From Poseidonocella sedimentorum (GTDB taxonomy: Bacteria; Pseudomonadota; Alphaproteobacteria; Rhodobacterales; Rhodobacteraceae): a stretch of DNA of 64,000 nt. Below the pieces are notes generated by a model. The model was not told where the DNA came from. It made no database searches and was given only the letters and a program-made list of their open reading frames with translations. The position numbers were made by a program, and so were the translations under genes. Location: the NCBI RefSeq assembly GCF_900116005.1, contig NZ_FOYI01000001.1:124001-188000 (forward strand), in the 5' to 3' direction. How positions within the stretch are numbered: the first letter of the stretch is position 1; each line of letters starts with the position of its first letter. Positions 17,200 to 27,153 of this stretch are shown here, one piece after another.

Positions 17200-19833
17200 T
17201 CAGTCGGAGTCGTCTTTCTTGGCGGCCGTTGTCTTCGCGGGGGTCTTTTTCGCCGGGGTCTTTTTCGCGGTCGACTTCTTGGCGGGGGCCTTTTTCGCGG
17301 CGGGTTTCTTCGCCGCCGGTTTCTTTGCCGGCGCCTTCTTCCGCGTCCCGGACTTTGCGGATTTCTCCGCGATCAGGGTGACGGCCATCTCCATCGACAC
17401 ATCGTCGGGCTCGGTGCCCTTGGGGATCGTCGCATTAACCTTGCCCCATTTGACATACGGCCCGTAGCGCCCGTCCATGACATTGACCGGCCCGCCTTCG
17501 GTGGGATGCTCGCCGAGCTCCTTCAAGGGCTTGGCAGCGGTGCGCCCGCCGCGGCTGGCGGCTTTCTTGGCGATCTCGTCCACCGCGCGGTTGATGCCGA
17601 TTGTGAAGACGTCCTCCACCTCCTTGATGTTGGCATAGATCTTGCCGTGTTTGACATAGGGGCCATAGCGCCCGATGCCGGCCTCGATCATCTCGCCATC
17701 TTCGGGGTGCGGCCCGATCTCGCGCGGGAGCGACAGCAGCTTCAGCGCTTTCTCAAGGTCGATGTCCGACAGCTCCCAGCCTTTGGGAATCGAAGCCCGC
17801 GGCGGTTTGGGCTCTTCTTCGGTCGCCTCGCCGCGCTGCACGTAAGGCCCGAAGCGGCCCTTGCGCAGGGTGATCGGCTGGCCGTCATCCTCGCCCAGCA
17901 TCTTGCCGTCGGGGCCGATCTCGTCGCCTTCCGCGCCCGGCGGGCCGAAGGGGCGGGTGTAGCGGCATTCGGGGTAGTTGGAGCAGCCGATGAAGGCGCC
18001 GCCCGAGCGCGCGGTCCGGATCGAGAGCCGCCCGACGCCGCAATTGGTGCAAAGGCGCGGGTCCGTTCCGTCCTCGTTGGGCGGGAAGATGTGGGGCTCC
18101 AGCACCTCGTTGATCTTCTCCAGCACATCGGTGATGCGCAGCTCGGAGGTCTCTTCGACGGAGGCATGGAAATCGCGCCAGAACCGGGCCAGCAGTTCCT
18201 TGTAATCGCGCTGGCCGGCGGAGACATCGTCAAGCTCGTCCTCAAGCTCGGCGGTGTAGTTGTAGCCAACATATTTGCGGAAATAGTTGCTGAGGAAGGC
18301 CGTCACCAGCCGCCCCTTGTCCTCGGGGATCAGGCGGTTCTTGTCCTTGCGGACATAGCCGCGATCCTGAATCGTGGTGACGATGGACGCATAGGTCGAG
18401 GGGCGGCCGATGCCGAGCTCTTCCATCCTCTTGACCAGCGTCGCCTCGGTGTAGCGCGGCGGCGGCTGGGTGAAATGCTGCTCGGGTGTGATCGACTGTT
18501 TCTTCGCGGCCTCGCCCTCGTGGATCTGGGGCAGGCGCTTGTCGTCATCATCGACCACGACATCATCGCGGCCCTCCTCGTAGATCTTGAGGAACCCGTC
18601 GAAGAGCACGACCTGACCGGTGGCGCGAAGCTCGACCTGCTCGTCGGCGCTGCCGATATCGACCGTGGTGCGCTCAAGGCGCGCGGCCTCCATCTGGCAG
18701 GCGAGGGTCCGTTTCCAGATCAGGTCATAGAGCTTGCGCTGGTCGGCTTCCTTGAGCCGGAGCTTGGCCGCATCGGCGCGCATGTCGGTGGGCCGGATGC
18801 ACTCGTGGGCCTCCTGCGCGTTCTTGGCCTTGTTCTTGTACATGCGCGGGCTCTTGGGAACGTAGCTCTCGCCATAGCGCTCCTTGATCGCATCGCGCGC
18901 GGCCATCACCGCTTCGGGCGCCATGTCGATGCCGTCGGTCCGCATGTAGGTGATGTGACCCGCCTCATAGAGACGCTGCGCCGCGCTCATGGTCTGGCGC
19001 GCGCCCATGCCGAACTTGCGGCTCGCCTCCTGCTGGAGGGTCGAGGTCATGAAGGGCGCCGAGGGGTTGCGCGCGCCGGGCTTGGCCTCGACCGAGGTCA
19101 CGGTCAGATCGCGCGAGGTGATCGCCTGCACGGCGAGCTCGGCCTGGGTTTCGTTCGCGATGTCGTAGCGCTCGAGCTTCTTACCGGCCAGCACGGTCAG
19201 CCGCGCCTCGAACTCCTGCCCGCGGGGGGTCTGGAGCAGGGCCTTGACCGACCAGTATTCCTGCGGCCGGAAGACCTCGATCTCCATTTCGCGCTCGACG
19301 ATGAGCCGCAGGCAGACCGATTGCACCCGGCCGGCCGATTTCGCGCCGGGCAGCTTGCGCCAGAGCACGGGCGAGAGGTTGAAGCCCACCAGATAATCCA
19401 GCGCGCGGCGCGCCAGATAGGCCTCGACGAGGTGGGTGTCGACCTGGCGGGGGTTCTTCATCGCCTCGGTGACGGCGCTCTTGGTGATCGCGTTGAAGAC
19501 AACCCGGCTGACCGGCGTGTCCTTCTTCAGGCTCCGGCGCTTTCGCAGGGCCTCTTCCAGGTGCCAGCTGATCGCCTCGCCCTCGCGGTCGGGGTCGGTC
19601 GCGAGGATGAGTTCGGGATCATCGGCGAGCGCGTCGGCGATGGCCTTGACGTGTTTGCGGCTGTCGGCGCCGATCTCCCAGAGCATTTCGAAATCATGGT
19701 CGGGATCGACCGAGCCATCTTTCGGAGGAAGGTCCCGCACATGGCCGTAGGAGGCCAGGACGGTGTAGTCGTCGCCCAGGTACTTGTTGATGGTTTTGGC
19801 CTTGGCCGGAGATTCCACGACGACAACTGGCAT
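17200..19833 (-). CDS. topA: DNA topoisomerase I
   Basis: Relaxes negative supercoils by single-strand passage. The 877-residue protein has an N-terminal Toprim domain beginning VVVESPAKAKTINKYLG, the catalytic tyrosine at Y296 in ITYMRTDG, and a four-cysteine zinc finger near residues 590-615 (CTNCG...GCSNYPEC). Further C-terminal topo repeats follow (for example IGRYGPYVKHGK and DGRYGPYVKWGK). The last 45 or so residues are a Lys/Ala/Pro repeat (KKAPAKKPAAKK type), the histone-like tail seen in many alphaproteobacterial TopA proteins. It follows dprA on the same strand, a conserved alphaproteobacterial order. Confidence 0.97.
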   Translation of the reverse strand: MPVVVVESPAKAKTINKYLGDDYTVLASYGHVRDLPPKDGSVDPDHDFEMLWEIGADSRKHVKAIADALADDPELILATDPDREGEAISWHLEEALRKRRSLKKDTPVSRVVFNAITKSAVTEAMKNPRQVDTHLVEAYLARRALDYLVGFNLSPVLWRKLPGAKSAGRVQSVCLRLIVEREMEIEVFRPQEYWSVKALLQTPRGQEFEARLTVLAGKKLERYDIANETQAELAVQAITSRDLTVTSVEAKPGARNPSAPFMTSTLQQEASRKFGMGARQTMSAAQRLYEAGHITYMRTDGIDMAPEAVMAARDAIKERYGESYVPKSPRMYKNKAKNAQEAHECIRPTDMRADAAKLRLKEADQRKLYDLIWKRTLACQMEAARLERTTVDIGSADEQVELRATGQVVLFDGFLKIYEEGRDDVVVDDDDKRLPQIHEGEAAKKQSITPEQHFTQPPPRYTEATLVKRMEELGIGRPSTYASIVTTIQDRGYVRKDKNRLIPEDKGRLVTAFLSNYFRKYVGYNYTAELEDELDDVSAGQRDYKELLARFWRDFHASVEETSELRITDVLEKINEVLEPHIFPPNEDGTDPRLCTNCGVGRLSIRTARSGGAFIGCSNYPECRYTRPFGPPGAEGDEIGPDGKMLGEDDGQPITLRKGRFGPYVQRGEATEEEPKPPRASIPKGWELSDIDLEKALKLLSLPREIGPHPEDGEMIEAGIGRYGPYVKHGKIYANIKEVEDVFTIGINRAVDEIAKKAASRGGRTAAKPLKELGEHPTEGGPVNVMDGRYGPYVKWGKVNATIPKGTEPDDVSMEMAVTLIAEKSAKSGTRKKAPAKKPAAKKPAAKKAPAKKSTAKKTPAKKTPAKTTAAKKDDSD

Positions 19834-19943
19834 CCAAATGCACCTTTTGCGCTAGTTATGGCGAGGGGATATGGCGCCGCATTGGTCTGGCTTCAAGAGC
19901 GGATTGTCAATAACCCCGCTGGCGGCGAGGCGGCGCATGGGTG

Positions 19944-21164
19944 TCAGCATGCGCGCGACAACAGGCCGCCGGGCTGGCGCAGGACGCGGCCCTCGAGCTC
20001 AAGATCGAGCAGGGCGGGGGCGAGGATTTCGGGCGCGCTGGCAAGATCGCGGATGAGCTGATCCTCGGCGATCGGACTCGGGCCGAGACGCTCCATGATG
20101 CGGCTATGAAGGGCTGCGGTGTCCTGAAGCGCGCTGGTGGGGGCCGGCGGGGCGGGCCGATCCGGGTCAGCCTCGGGGGCGGTGTCGGCGCCCGTTTGCG
20201 GCGGGTCCTCCGCGGCGGCGGCGAGGTCGAGCGCCTCCTGCGTTTCGGTCTCTTCAGGCGGGGGCATGAAGAATTCGCGCACCGCCTCGATCACGTCTTC
20301 GGCATCGCGCACCAGACGGGCACCATCGCGAATCAGCAGGTTGCACCCCCCGGCGCGCGCATCGAGCGGATGACCGGGCACGGCGAGCACCTCGCGGCCC
20401 TGATCGAGCGCGTTGCGCGCGGTGATGAGGCTGCCCGAGCGGGCGGCGGCTTCGACCACGACCGTGGCGATCGAGAGGCCGGAGACGATGCGGTTGCGGG
20501 TGGGGAACATGCGCGCGGTGGGGCGCAGGCCCATGGGTTGTTCGGAAATCATCACGCCGCGCTCGACGATCTCTTCGGCGAGGAGACGGTTTTCGGACGG
20601 GTAGATCACATCGACCCCGCCCGCCATGACCGCCACGGTGCCAAGCTCCAGCGCGGCCTCATGCGCGGCGGTGTCGATCCCGCGGGCAAGGCCGGAGGCC
20701 ACGACGAATCCCACCCGGCCCAGATCGCGCGCCAGGCTGCGCGCCATGCGGATGCCGAGCGAGGAGGCATTGCGCGCCCCCACGAGGGCGATGTTCGGTC
20801 GGCGCAGAAGCGCGATATCGCCCCGGCACCACAGCAAGGGCGGCGCGTCGGACAGGTCAGCCAGAGTATCGGGATAGTTGCGGTCGCCAATGCAGAGCAT
20901 GCGCGCTCCGGCCGCAAGCGCCGCGTCATATTCGGCCTCGGCCTCTTCGAGCGGGCAGGGGGAATAGGCCGTCACACCCGAATCGCGCGCCAGTTTGGGC
21001 AGCGCCTCGAATGCGTCCTGAATGGAGCCGTGTTCGGCCAGCAATTTATGGAAGGTTGTGGGCCCGACACGTCGGGAGCGCAAAAGGCGGAGCCACGTCA
21101 ACCGGTCGTCTTCCGTGGTGGGTGGGAGTGGGGGGTGAGTGGAAGAAAAATCGTCTCCAGTCAT
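19944..21164 (-). CDS. dprA: DNA-processing protein DprA
   Basis: Loads RecA onto incoming single-stranded DNA during natural transformation. The 406-residue protein has the Rossmann-like Smf/DprA core at about 85-300, with NIALVGARNASSLG, VASGLARGIDTAAHEAAL and AVPGHPLDARAGGCNLLIRDGA. Short helices before it (TWLRLLRSRRVGPTTFHKLL) form a SAM-like or helix-hairpin-helix N-terminus. A C-terminal winged-helix (about 340-400) follows an acidic linker. It lies upstream of topA on the same strand. Start ATG 21164; downstream in-frame alternatives are not obviously better. Confidence 0.95.
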   Translation of the reverse strand: MTGDDFSSTHPPLPPTTEDDRLTWLRLLRSRRVGPTTFHKLLAEHGSIQDAFEALPKLARDSGVTAYSPCPLEEAEAEYDAALAAGARMLCIGDRNYPDTLADLSDAPPLLWCRGDIALLRRPNIALVGARNASSLGIRMARSLARDLGRVGFVVASGLARGIDTAAHEAALELGTVAVMAGGVDVIYPSENRLLAEEIVERGVMISEQPMGLRPTARMFPTRNRIVSGLSIATVVVEAAARSGSLITARNALDQGREVLAVPGHPLDARAGGCNLLIRDGARLVRDAEDVIEAVREFFMPPPEETETQEALDLAAAAEDPPQTGADTAPEADPDRPAPPAPTSALQDTAALHSRIMERLGPSPIAEDQLIRDLASAPEILAPALLDLELEGRVLRQPGGLLSRAC

Positions 21165-21262
21165 CCGTTGCTCCGCCTGCTTGCAGGTTCGATTTAGGCC
21201 CCAGAGGGTTAACAGGACGTAAAGGGGAAGGAATTTTTTACCTTAGTTTCGAAAAAAAACAA

Positions 21263-22684
21263 TCATCCGGCCGAACCGCCCACCGTGAGCCCGCCGATCA
21301 TCACCGTGGGCTGGCCCACGCCGACGGGGACCCACTGCCCGTCCTTGCCGCAATTGCCCATGCCCGGATCGAGCGCCATGTCGTTGCCGAGGGCGCGAAT
21401 CTTCGTGAGCGCGGTGGCCCCGTCGCCGATGAGCGTCGCGCCTTTGACCGGGGCTCCGACCTTGCCGTCCTTCACGCGATAGGCCTCGGTACAGGAGAAA
21501 ACGAACTTGCCGTTGGTGATGTCCACCTGCCCGCCGCCGAATCCCACCGCGTAGATCCCGTCCTTGAGATCGGCCACGATATCCTCCGGCGCGGTCTCGC
21601 CGCCGAGCATGTAGGTATTGGTCATCCGCGGCATCGGCGCGTGGGCATAGCTCTGGCGCCGGCCGTTGCCTGTCGGGTCCACGCCCATGAGCCGCGCGTT
21701 CTGGCGGTCCTGCATGAAGCCCACGAGGATCCCGTCCTCGATCAGCACGTTGCGCGCCGAGGGGGTGCCTTCGTCATCGACGGTGATCGAGCCGCGCCGG
21801 TCGGGCAGGGTGCCGTCGTCGAGCACGGTCACGCCGGGCGAGGCGATGCGCTTGCCCATGAGCCCGGCAAAGGCCGAGGCGCCCTTGCGGTTGAAATCGC
21901 CCTCCAGCCCGTGGCCCACCGCCTCGTGCAGAAGGATTCCCGGCCAGCCGGGCCCGAGCACCACATCCATGACCCCCGCCGGCGCGGCCTCGGCGCCGAG
22001 ATTGACCACCGCGATGCGCAGCGCCTCGCGCGCCGTGTCCTGCCAGGCCTCTGGCGCGATCATCGACAGGAGCCCATGGCGCCCGCCGCCGCCCGCGAAA
22101 CCTTGTTCGCGCCGCCCGTTCTCCTCCACGATCACCGAGATGTTGATCCGCGACATCGGCCGGGTATCGGAGACCAGCGTGCCCTCGGGGCGCAGGATGA
22201 AGACCTCCTTGAGCGAGGCCGCGATCGAGGCGCTGACCTGCACCACCCGGGGATCCAACGCGCGCAAGTAAGCGTCGATCTGCTTGAGCGTGTCGACCTT
22301 GAGGCCGAAACCGGTCTCGGTGAGGGGGTCGATATCGGTATAAAGCTTTTCGTTGGTCCCGCGCGGGGCCTCGGCGAGCGTGCCGCCGCCATCGCCCACC
22401 GCGCGCCGGGCCGTGGCGACCGCGCGCCGGAGCGCGGCCTCGGAGATCTCGGTGGAATGGGCATAGCCCGCCACCTCGCCGCGCACCGCCCGCAGGCCGA
22501 ACCCTTCGGAGGCATCGTAGTTGGAGGATTTCAACCGCCCGTCATCGAGCAGAAGCGATTCCGAACGGCTGCGTTCGAGATAGAGCTCACCGTCATCGGC
22601 GCCGGCGGTGGCCTCGCGGACCAGCCCGAGGGCGGCCTCGCGGTCGAGCAAGGTCTCGAATGGGCGAAACGGGCTGTCTGTCAC
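21263..22684 (-). CDS. tldD: Metalloprotease TldD
   Basis: A 473-residue member of the TldD/PmbA family, which with TldE degrades unfolded peptides and matures microcins or antitoxins in enterobacteria. The zinc-binding HExxxH motif is present as LHEAVGHGLEGDF. The N-terminal domain (RSESLLLDDGRLKSS) and C-terminal GGQVDITNGKFVFSC segment are characteristic. The partner TldE is not in the window. It is divergent from the cytochrome oxidase genes. Confidence 0.95.
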   Translation of the reverse strand: MTDSPFRPFETLLDREAALGLVREATAGADDGELYLERSRSESLLLDDGRLKSSNYDASEGFGLRAVRGEVAGYAHSTEISEAALRRAVATARRAVGDGGGTLAEAPRGTNEKLYTDIDPLTETGFGLKVDTLKQIDAYLRALDPRVVQVSASIAASLKEVFILRPEGTLVSDTRPMSRINISVIVEENGRREQGFAGGGGRHGLLSMIAPEAWQDTAREALRIAVVNLGAEAAPAGVMDVVLGPGWPGILLHEAVGHGLEGDFNRKGASAFAGLMGKRIASPGVTVLDDGTLPDRRGSITVDDEGTPSARNVLIEDGILVGFMQDRQNARLMGVDPTGNGRRQSYAHAPMPRMTNTYMLGGETAPEDIVADLKDGIYAVGFGGGQVDITNGKFVFSCTEAYRVKDGKVGAPVKGATLIGDGATALTKIRALGNDMALDPGMGNCGKDGQWVPVGVGQPTVMIGGLTVGGSAG

Positions 22685-22824
22685 GGGGGGGCTTCCTTCC
22701 GGTTGGGGGGCGGGTCCGAGACCCGGCGCGGCAAAGCGTCCGTTTGCCGCGGCTCTATATTCTTGTCCTGTCGCTCAGAATATGGTTTCAAGCCCTCCAA
22801 AGCTCAACCTAGGATTCCGGCACC

Positions 22825-22853
22825 CTTTGCGGCTGGACGACTCGGGCTATAAC
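22825..22853 (+). promoter_or_regulatory. Candidate promoter of the cta oxidase cluster
   Basis: A near-consensus -10 element TATAAC at 22848-22853 lies about 40 bases before the ctaC start. The only -35-like sequence at a suitable distance is TTTGCG/CTTTGC (22825-22831), which is weak. No clear FnrL or other operator was seen. Confidence 0.4.
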
Positions 22854-22894
22854 AAACGACAACAACCGTTGACGCCAAGCGACCAAGGTAGACC

Positions 22895-23785
22895 ATGCGA
22901 ATTGCACCCATCATGAGTGGCCTCGTGGCCGGACTGTCAGCCCTCCCAGCCCTTGCGCAAGGCGTTGGCAGCGATCTGGAAATCATCGGCAAACCCGAGC
23001 AGGGCGGCATGGGGTTCCAGCCCGGCGTCACCGAACTGGCCAACGATCTGCACTGGCTCGACAACCTGCTGCTGATCATTATCGCCGTGATCTGCCTTTT
23101 CGTGACCGCGCTTCTGGCGATCGTGATTCTGCGCTACAACAGCCGGTCCAACCCCACCCCGGCGAGCTTCACCCACAACTCGCCGCTGGAAATCGCCTGG
23201 ACGATCATCCCGATCGTGATTCTCATGTTCATCGGCGCCAACTCCCTGCCGGTCCTGTTCAAACAGCAGGAGATTCCGGAAGGCGAGGTGCATATCAAGG
23301 TGACCGGCTACCAGTGGTACTGGGGCTATGAATATACCGACCACGAGTTTGCCTTCGACAGCTACATGATCGGCGCGCCCGCAACCGGCGGCGACAACCG
23401 CATCAGCGACGACGTGCGCGCCCAGCTGAACGAAGCCGGCTATTCGGAAGACGAGTTCCTGCTGGCCACCGACACCGCCGTTGTTGTGCCCGTCGGAAAG
23501 ACCGTAGTGATGGACGTGACCGGCGCCGACGTGATTCACAGCTGGACCATCCCGGCCTTCGGTGTGAAGCAGGACGCCGTCCCGGGCCGTATCGCCCAGC
23601 TCTGGTTCAAGCCCGAGCGCGAAGGGATCTACTTCGGCCAGTGTTCCGAGCTGTGCGGCCAGGCCCACGCCTACATGCCCATCACCGTGAAAGTGGTGAG
23701 CGAGGCCGAGTACGAAGCCTGGCTCGAAGGCGCGATCGAGGAATATGCCGGCACGCCGCTTGGCTATCAGATCGCATCGAACTGA
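22895..23785 (+). CDS. ctaC: Cytochrome c oxidase subunit II (aa3 type)
   Basis: A 296-residue subunit that accepts electrons from cytochrome c through the binuclear CuA centre. A signal peptide (to about ALAQG) is followed by two membrane spans at about 60-80 and 100-120 and then the periplasmic cupredoxin domain. CuA ligands are visible: H215 in VIHSWTIPAF and CSELCGQAHAYM with C250, C254, H258 and M261. GYQWYWGYEY is the electron-entry aromatic patch. It is the first gene of ctaC-ctaB-orf-ctaG-ctaE. Subunit I is not in this window, as is common when ctaD is unlinked. Confidence 0.97.
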   Translation: MRIAPIMSGLVAGLSALPALAQGVGSDLEIIGKPEQGGMGFQPGVTELANDLHWLDNLLLIIIAVICLFVTALLAIVILRYNSRSNPTPASFTHNSPLEIAWTIIPIVILMFIGANSLPVLFKQQEIPEGEVHIKVTGYQWYWGYEYTDHEFAFDSYMIGAPATGGDNRISDDVRAQLNEAGYSEDEFLLATDTAVVVPVGKTVVMDVTGADVIHSWTIPAFGVKQDAVPGRIAQLWFKPEREGIYFGQCSELCGQAHAYMPITVKVVSEAEYEAWLEGAIEEYAGTPLGYQIASN

Positions 23786-23846
23786 CCGCGGTAACGCAGG
23801 TAAACGTTGACGGACAAGGCGCACCTTCGCGCCTTCGGAGACACGG

Positions 23847-24785
23847 ATGACCGACGCAACCATCATGCCCCATAGCCAACGCGGCGAGGGATCCTTCGGC
23901 GATTATGTCGCGCTGCTCAAGCCGCGCGTCATGTCGCTCGTGGTCTTTACCGCGATGGTCGGGCTCTTCGCGGCGCCCGGCGCGCTGCACCCGTTCGAGG
24001 CGTTCTGCGCCGTGCTCTTTATCGCCACCGGCGCCGGGGCCTCCGGCGCGCTCAACATGTGGTGGGATGCCGATATCGACGTGGTGATGAAACGCACCGC
24101 CGGCCGGCCGATCCCCTCGGGGCGGGTCGCGCCCGACGAGGCGCTGGCGCTCGGGCTCGGGCTCTCGGGCCTCTCGGTCGTGATGCTGGGGCTGGCGGCC
24201 AACTGGGCCGCGGCGGGGCTTCTGGCCTTCACCATCTTCTTCTATGCCGTGGTCTATTCCATGTGGCTCAAGCGCTCGACGCCGCAGAACATCGTGATCG
24301 GCGGCGCGGCGGGGGCCTTCCCTCCGATGATCGGCTGGGTCGCGGCGACGGGCTCGGTGAGCCTCGAAGCCGTGCTGATGTTCGCGCTCATCTTCATGTG
24401 GACACCGCCGCATTTCTGGGCCCTCGCGCTCTTCATGAAGTCCGACTACGAGGACGCCGGCGTGCCGATGCTGACCGTGACCCACGGCCGCAAATCCACC
24501 CGCCGGCACATCTGGGTCTATACCCTGCTGGTCGCGGCGCTCGCCGTGGGCATGGGCGCCACCAGCATCGGCGGCCCGCTCTATCTGCTCGTGGCGGTCG
24601 TGCTGAACCTGCTCTTCATCAAGGGCGCCTGGGACATCCTGCGCCGAGATGAGGATTCCGCCCAGGCCGATGGCTACGCCACTGAAAAGCGCTTCTTCTT
24701 CCTGTCGCTGGTCTATCTCTTCCTGCATTTCGGCGCGATCTGGGCGGAAACCCTGCTCAAGCCCGTCGGGCTGGGGGGCTGGTGA
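23847..24785 (+). CDS. ctaB: Protoheme IX farnesyltransferase (heme O synthase)
   Basis: An integral membrane prenyltransferase of 312 residues which adds farnesyl to heme B to make heme O, the precursor of heme A for the aa3 oxidase. The aspartate-rich motif [15 protein letters not shown] and the following GRPIPSG are the substrate-binding signature, and about nine hydrophobic helices are visible. Its stop overlaps the next start (TGATG). Start ATG 23847 follows GGAGACACGG. Confidence 0.96.
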   Translation: MTDATIMPHSQRGEGSFGDYVALLKPRVMSLVVFTAMVGLFAAPGALHPFEAFCAVLFIATGAGASGALNMWWDADIDVVMKRTAGRPIPSGRVAPDEALALGLGLSGLSVVMLGLAANWAAAGLLAFTIFFYAVVYSMWLKRSTPQNIVIGGAAGAFPPMIGWVAATGSVSLEAVLMFALIFMWTPPHFWALALFMKSDYEDAGVPMLTVTHGRKSTRRHIWVYTLLVAALAVGMGATSIGGPLYLLVAVVLNLLFIKGAWDILRRDEDSAQADGYATEKRFFFLSLVYLFLHFGAIWAETLLKPVGLGGW

Positions 24786-24976
24786 TGGCGATCCGTGTCG
24801 GGCATGAACTGCACAAGCGCCGGAAGGGCCGCAACATCGGGGTCGGCCTCGTGCTGGTAGCTTTTGTCGTCATCGTTTTCGGCCTCACGGTGGTGAAGGT
24901 CACCAATGGCGATCCGATGCAGGGGTTCGACCACGTGACGCGCCCAGAGATGCAACCCGCGGAGGCAGCGCAATGA
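24785..24976 (+). CDS. Small single-span membrane protein in the cta cluster (CoxF-like)
   Basis: A 63-residue protein with a basic N-terminus ([11 protein letters not shown]), one membrane span ([20 protein letters not shown]) and a short outward tail. It is in the place where related alphaproteobacteria carry a small oxidase-associated gene, often called coxF or annotated as hypothetical. ATG 24785 shares its A with the ctaB stop, and its own stop overlaps the ctaG ATG, so it is coupled on both sides. The presumed role in oxidase assembly is inferred from position. Confidence 0.8.
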   Translation: MAIRVGHELHKRRKGRNIGVGLVLVAFVVIVFGLTVVKVTNGDPMQGFDHVTRPEMQPAEAAQ

Positions 24977-25554
24977 GCCGGATGACCGGGAAATACCGCA
25001 CCTTGACGCAACTTGCCGGTGTGGTGGTGCTGATGGGATCGCTGGCCTGGGCCTCGGTCCCGCTCTATGATCTCTTCTGCCGGGTGACCGGCTTCGGCGG
25101 CGTGACCGCGCGCGGCACCGGCTCGGACGAGATCCTCGACCAGACCATCAAGATCCGCTTCGACGCATCGATTTCCCGCGGAATGCCGTGGGAGTTCAAG
25201 CCGGTAGAGCGCGAAATGGAAATTCGCATCGGGGAGACCGGCCTCGCCTTCTACGAGGCCCACAACCCCACCGATCACCCCATCGCGGGACAGGCCAGCT
25301 ACAACGTCGCGCCCTATGCGGCGGGCGGCTATTTCACCAAGGTCGACTGTTTCTGCTTCACCGAACAGGTGCTGCAACCGGGCGAAACCGTGCTGATGCC
25401 GGTGAGCTTCTATGTCGATCCGGCGATCCTTGAGGATGCCGAAGGGAAATACGTGCATACCATCACGCTTGGCTATACCTTCTACGAAATCGATCTGCCG
25501 GAGGAAGCCCAGGCCGCCCTGCGCCTCTCCGACAGCCCGACAGACATAAACTAA
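24973..25554 (+). CDS. ctaG: Cytochrome c oxidase assembly protein CtaG/Cox11
   Basis: A 193-residue copper chaperone that delivers CuB copper to subunit I. One N-terminal membrane anchor (about residues 14-34) is followed by a periplasmic immunoglobulin-like domain with the copper-binding motif DCFCFTEQ, and [14 protein letters not shown] just after the anchor, which is a Cox11 hallmark. Length is normal. It overlaps the previous gene by four bases (ATGA) and is followed 21 bases later by subunit III. Confidence 0.96.
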   Translation: MSRMTGKYRTLTQLAGVVVLMGSLAWASVPLYDLFCRVTGFGGVTARGTGSDEILDQTIKIRFDASISRGMPWEFKPVEREMEIRIGETGLAFYEAHNPTDHPIAGQASYNVAPYAAGGYFTKVDCFCFTEQVLQPGETVLMPVSFYVDPAILEDAEGKYVHTITLGYTFYEIDLPEEAQAALRLSDSPTDIN

Positions 25555-25575
25555 GAGCACCATCGAGGGACGATC

Positions 25576-26376
25576 ATGGCGCATGAAAAAAACCACGACT
25601 ACCACATCCTGAACCCCTCCATCTGGCCGCTGCTCGGCGCGATTGCCGGGTTCGTCATGCTTTTCGGCGCGGTGCTCTTTTTTCACGACAAGGGCCCGTG
25701 GATGCTGCTCATCGGCTTCGTCGGCGTGCTTTACGTGATGTATGCCTGGTGGGCCGAAACCGTGACCGAGAACCAGGTCGGCGATCACACGCCGGTGGTA
25801 CGCATCGGCCTGCGCTACGGCTTCATCCTCTTCATCATGTCCGAGGTCATGTTCTTCCTCGCGTGGTTCTGGAGCTTCTTCAAACACGCGCTGTACCCGA
25901 TGGGCCCCGACAGCCCGGCCAAGGATGGCGTCTGGCCGCCGGTCGGCATCGAGACCTTCGATCCCTTCCACCTGCCGCTGATCAACACGCTGATCCTGCT
26001 CCTGTCCGGCTGTGCCGCCACCTGGGCGCACCACGCGCTGGTGCACGGCAACATCCGCAACGAGATCAAGCAGGGGCTCTGGCTCGCGGTCGGGCTCGGC
26101 ATCCTCTTCACCTTCTTCCAGGCCTATGAGTACAGCCACGCCGCCTTCGGCTTCTCCGGCAACATCTACGGCGCCAATTTCTTCATGGCGACGGGCTTCC
26201 ACGGCTTCCACGTTCTGGTGGGGACGATCTTCCTCGCGATCTGCCTGATCCGGGTCTACAAGGGGCACTTCACGCCGGAAAACCACATCGGCTTCGAGGC
26301 CGCCGCCTGGTACTGGCACTTCGTGGACGTGGTCTGGCTCTTCCTCTTCGCCGCGGTCTATATCTGGGGCGGCTGA
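25576..26376 (+). CDS. ctaE: Cytochrome c oxidase subunit III
   Basis: A 266-residue integral membrane subunit with seven spans. It stabilises the aa3 oxidase and its proton uptake path. Recognisable segments include [15 protein letters not shown] at the start, [48 protein letters not shown] and the C-terminal [21 protein letters not shown]. It is the last gene before a strong terminator, so the cluster proper ends here. Confidence 0.97.
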   Translation: MAHEKNHDYHILNPSIWPLLGAIAGFVMLFGAVLFFHDKGPWMLLIGFVGVLYVMYAWWAETVTENQVGDHTPVVRIGLRYGFILFIMSEVMFFLAWFWSFFKHALYPMGPDSPAKDGVWPPVGIETFDPFHLPLINTLILLLSGCAATWAHHALVHGNIRNEIKQGLWLAVGLGILFTFFQAYEYSHAAFGFSGNIYGANFFMATGFHGFHVLVGTIFLAICLIRVYKGHFTPENHIGFEAAAWYWHFVDVVWLFLFAAVYIWGG

Positions 26377-26432
26377 GCGCGGCGCGCGCGGGGCCTTTGC
26401 GGTTGAACTCCCGCGCCCATTCCAGCTAAAGC

Positions 26433-26460
26433 AAAGCGCGCTCAGGCGCGCTTTTCCTTT
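26433..26460 (+). terminator. Intrinsic terminator between ctaE and the SURF1 gene
   Basis: AAAGCGCGC (26433-26441), loop TCAG, GCGCGCTTT (26446-26454) form a perfect 9-bp stem followed directly by TCCTTT. It lies only 14 bases before the SURF1 start, so SURF1 translation depends on read-through or on a promoter overlapping this hairpin. Confidence 0.75.
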
Positions 26461-26474
26461 GCGAGAGGACCCTG

Positions 26475-27149
26475 TTGAGACGTCTCATCCTTCCGTTGCT
26501 TTTCGGGCTTGTGGGCACGGCGATCCTCGTCAGCCTCGGACTCTGGCAGGTCGATCGCCTCGCGTGGAAAGAGGGCGTTCTGGCCGAGATCGACGCCAGC
26601 ATGACCGTCGCCCCGTCAGCGCTCCCCACCAGCCCGGACCCGGAGAGCACCCGCTATCTGCCTGTCGCGATGTCGGGCGTGGTCGAGCCGCGCGCGGTGC
26701 GCGTGCTGGTCTCGCACAAGGGCATGGGCGCGGGCTTCCGGATCGTCTCGCCCTTCGAGACCGAGGAGGGGCGCCGCGTTCTGCTCGATCGCGGCTTCGT
26801 CCAGGTCAGCGCGCGGGATACCGCGCGCTACGCCGGCCCGCTCGCGGTGATCGGCAATCTGCATTGGCCGGACGACCGCAATTCCTCCACCCCGGAAAAC
26901 GACGTTGCGGGCAACATGTGGTTCGCCCGCGATCTCGACCAGCTTGCCCGGCAATTCGACACCGAGCCGCTGCTCGTCGTTGCCCGCGCCACCGAGCCCG
27001 AGGATCCCGGCATCCTGCCCCTGCCGGTCGACACTTCGGGCATACCGAACGATCATCTTGAATACGCCGTGACATGGTTCGGCCTCGCCCTCGTCTGGGC
27101 GGGGATGAGCCTGTATTTCCTCTGGCGACAACTGCGAAGAGGGGCCTGA
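26475..27149 (+). CDS. SURF1 family oxidase assembly protein
   Basis: A 224-residue protein of the SURF1/Shy1 family, which aids heme A insertion into subunit I. It has the family's two terminal spans (about 4-22 and 200-218) flanking a periplasmic domain, with GLWQVDRLAWKE near the first span, and GAGFRIVSPFET, VLLDRGFV and HLEYAVTWFGLALVW. The start is TTG, five bases after AGAGGA; no ATG or GTG fits. It follows a terminator, so its expression may be uncoupled from the oxidase subunits. It ends four bases before thrC. Confidence 0.93.
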   Translation: MRRLILPLLFGLVGTAILVSLGLWQVDRLAWKEGVLAEIDASMTVAPSALPTSPDPESTRYLPVAMSGVVEPRAVRVLVSHKGMGAGFRIVSPFETEEGRRVLLDRGFVQVSARDTARYAGPLAVIGNLHWPDDRNSSTPENDVAGNMWFARDLDQLARQFDTEPLLVVARATEPEDPGILPLPVDTSGIPNDHLEYAVTWFGLALVWAGMSLYFLWRQLRRGA

Positions 27150-27153
27150 GCCC

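Noticed and set aside
17113-20061. A 982-codon open frame on the + strand opposite topA
   Set aside because: It is the antisense of topA. The high GC content keeps the opposite frame free of stops; it has no ribosome binding site and no recognisable domain.
24757-26319. A 520-codon minus-strand frame opposite ctaG and ctaE
   Set aside because: The + strand genes are unmistakable oxidase components; this frame is their shadow.
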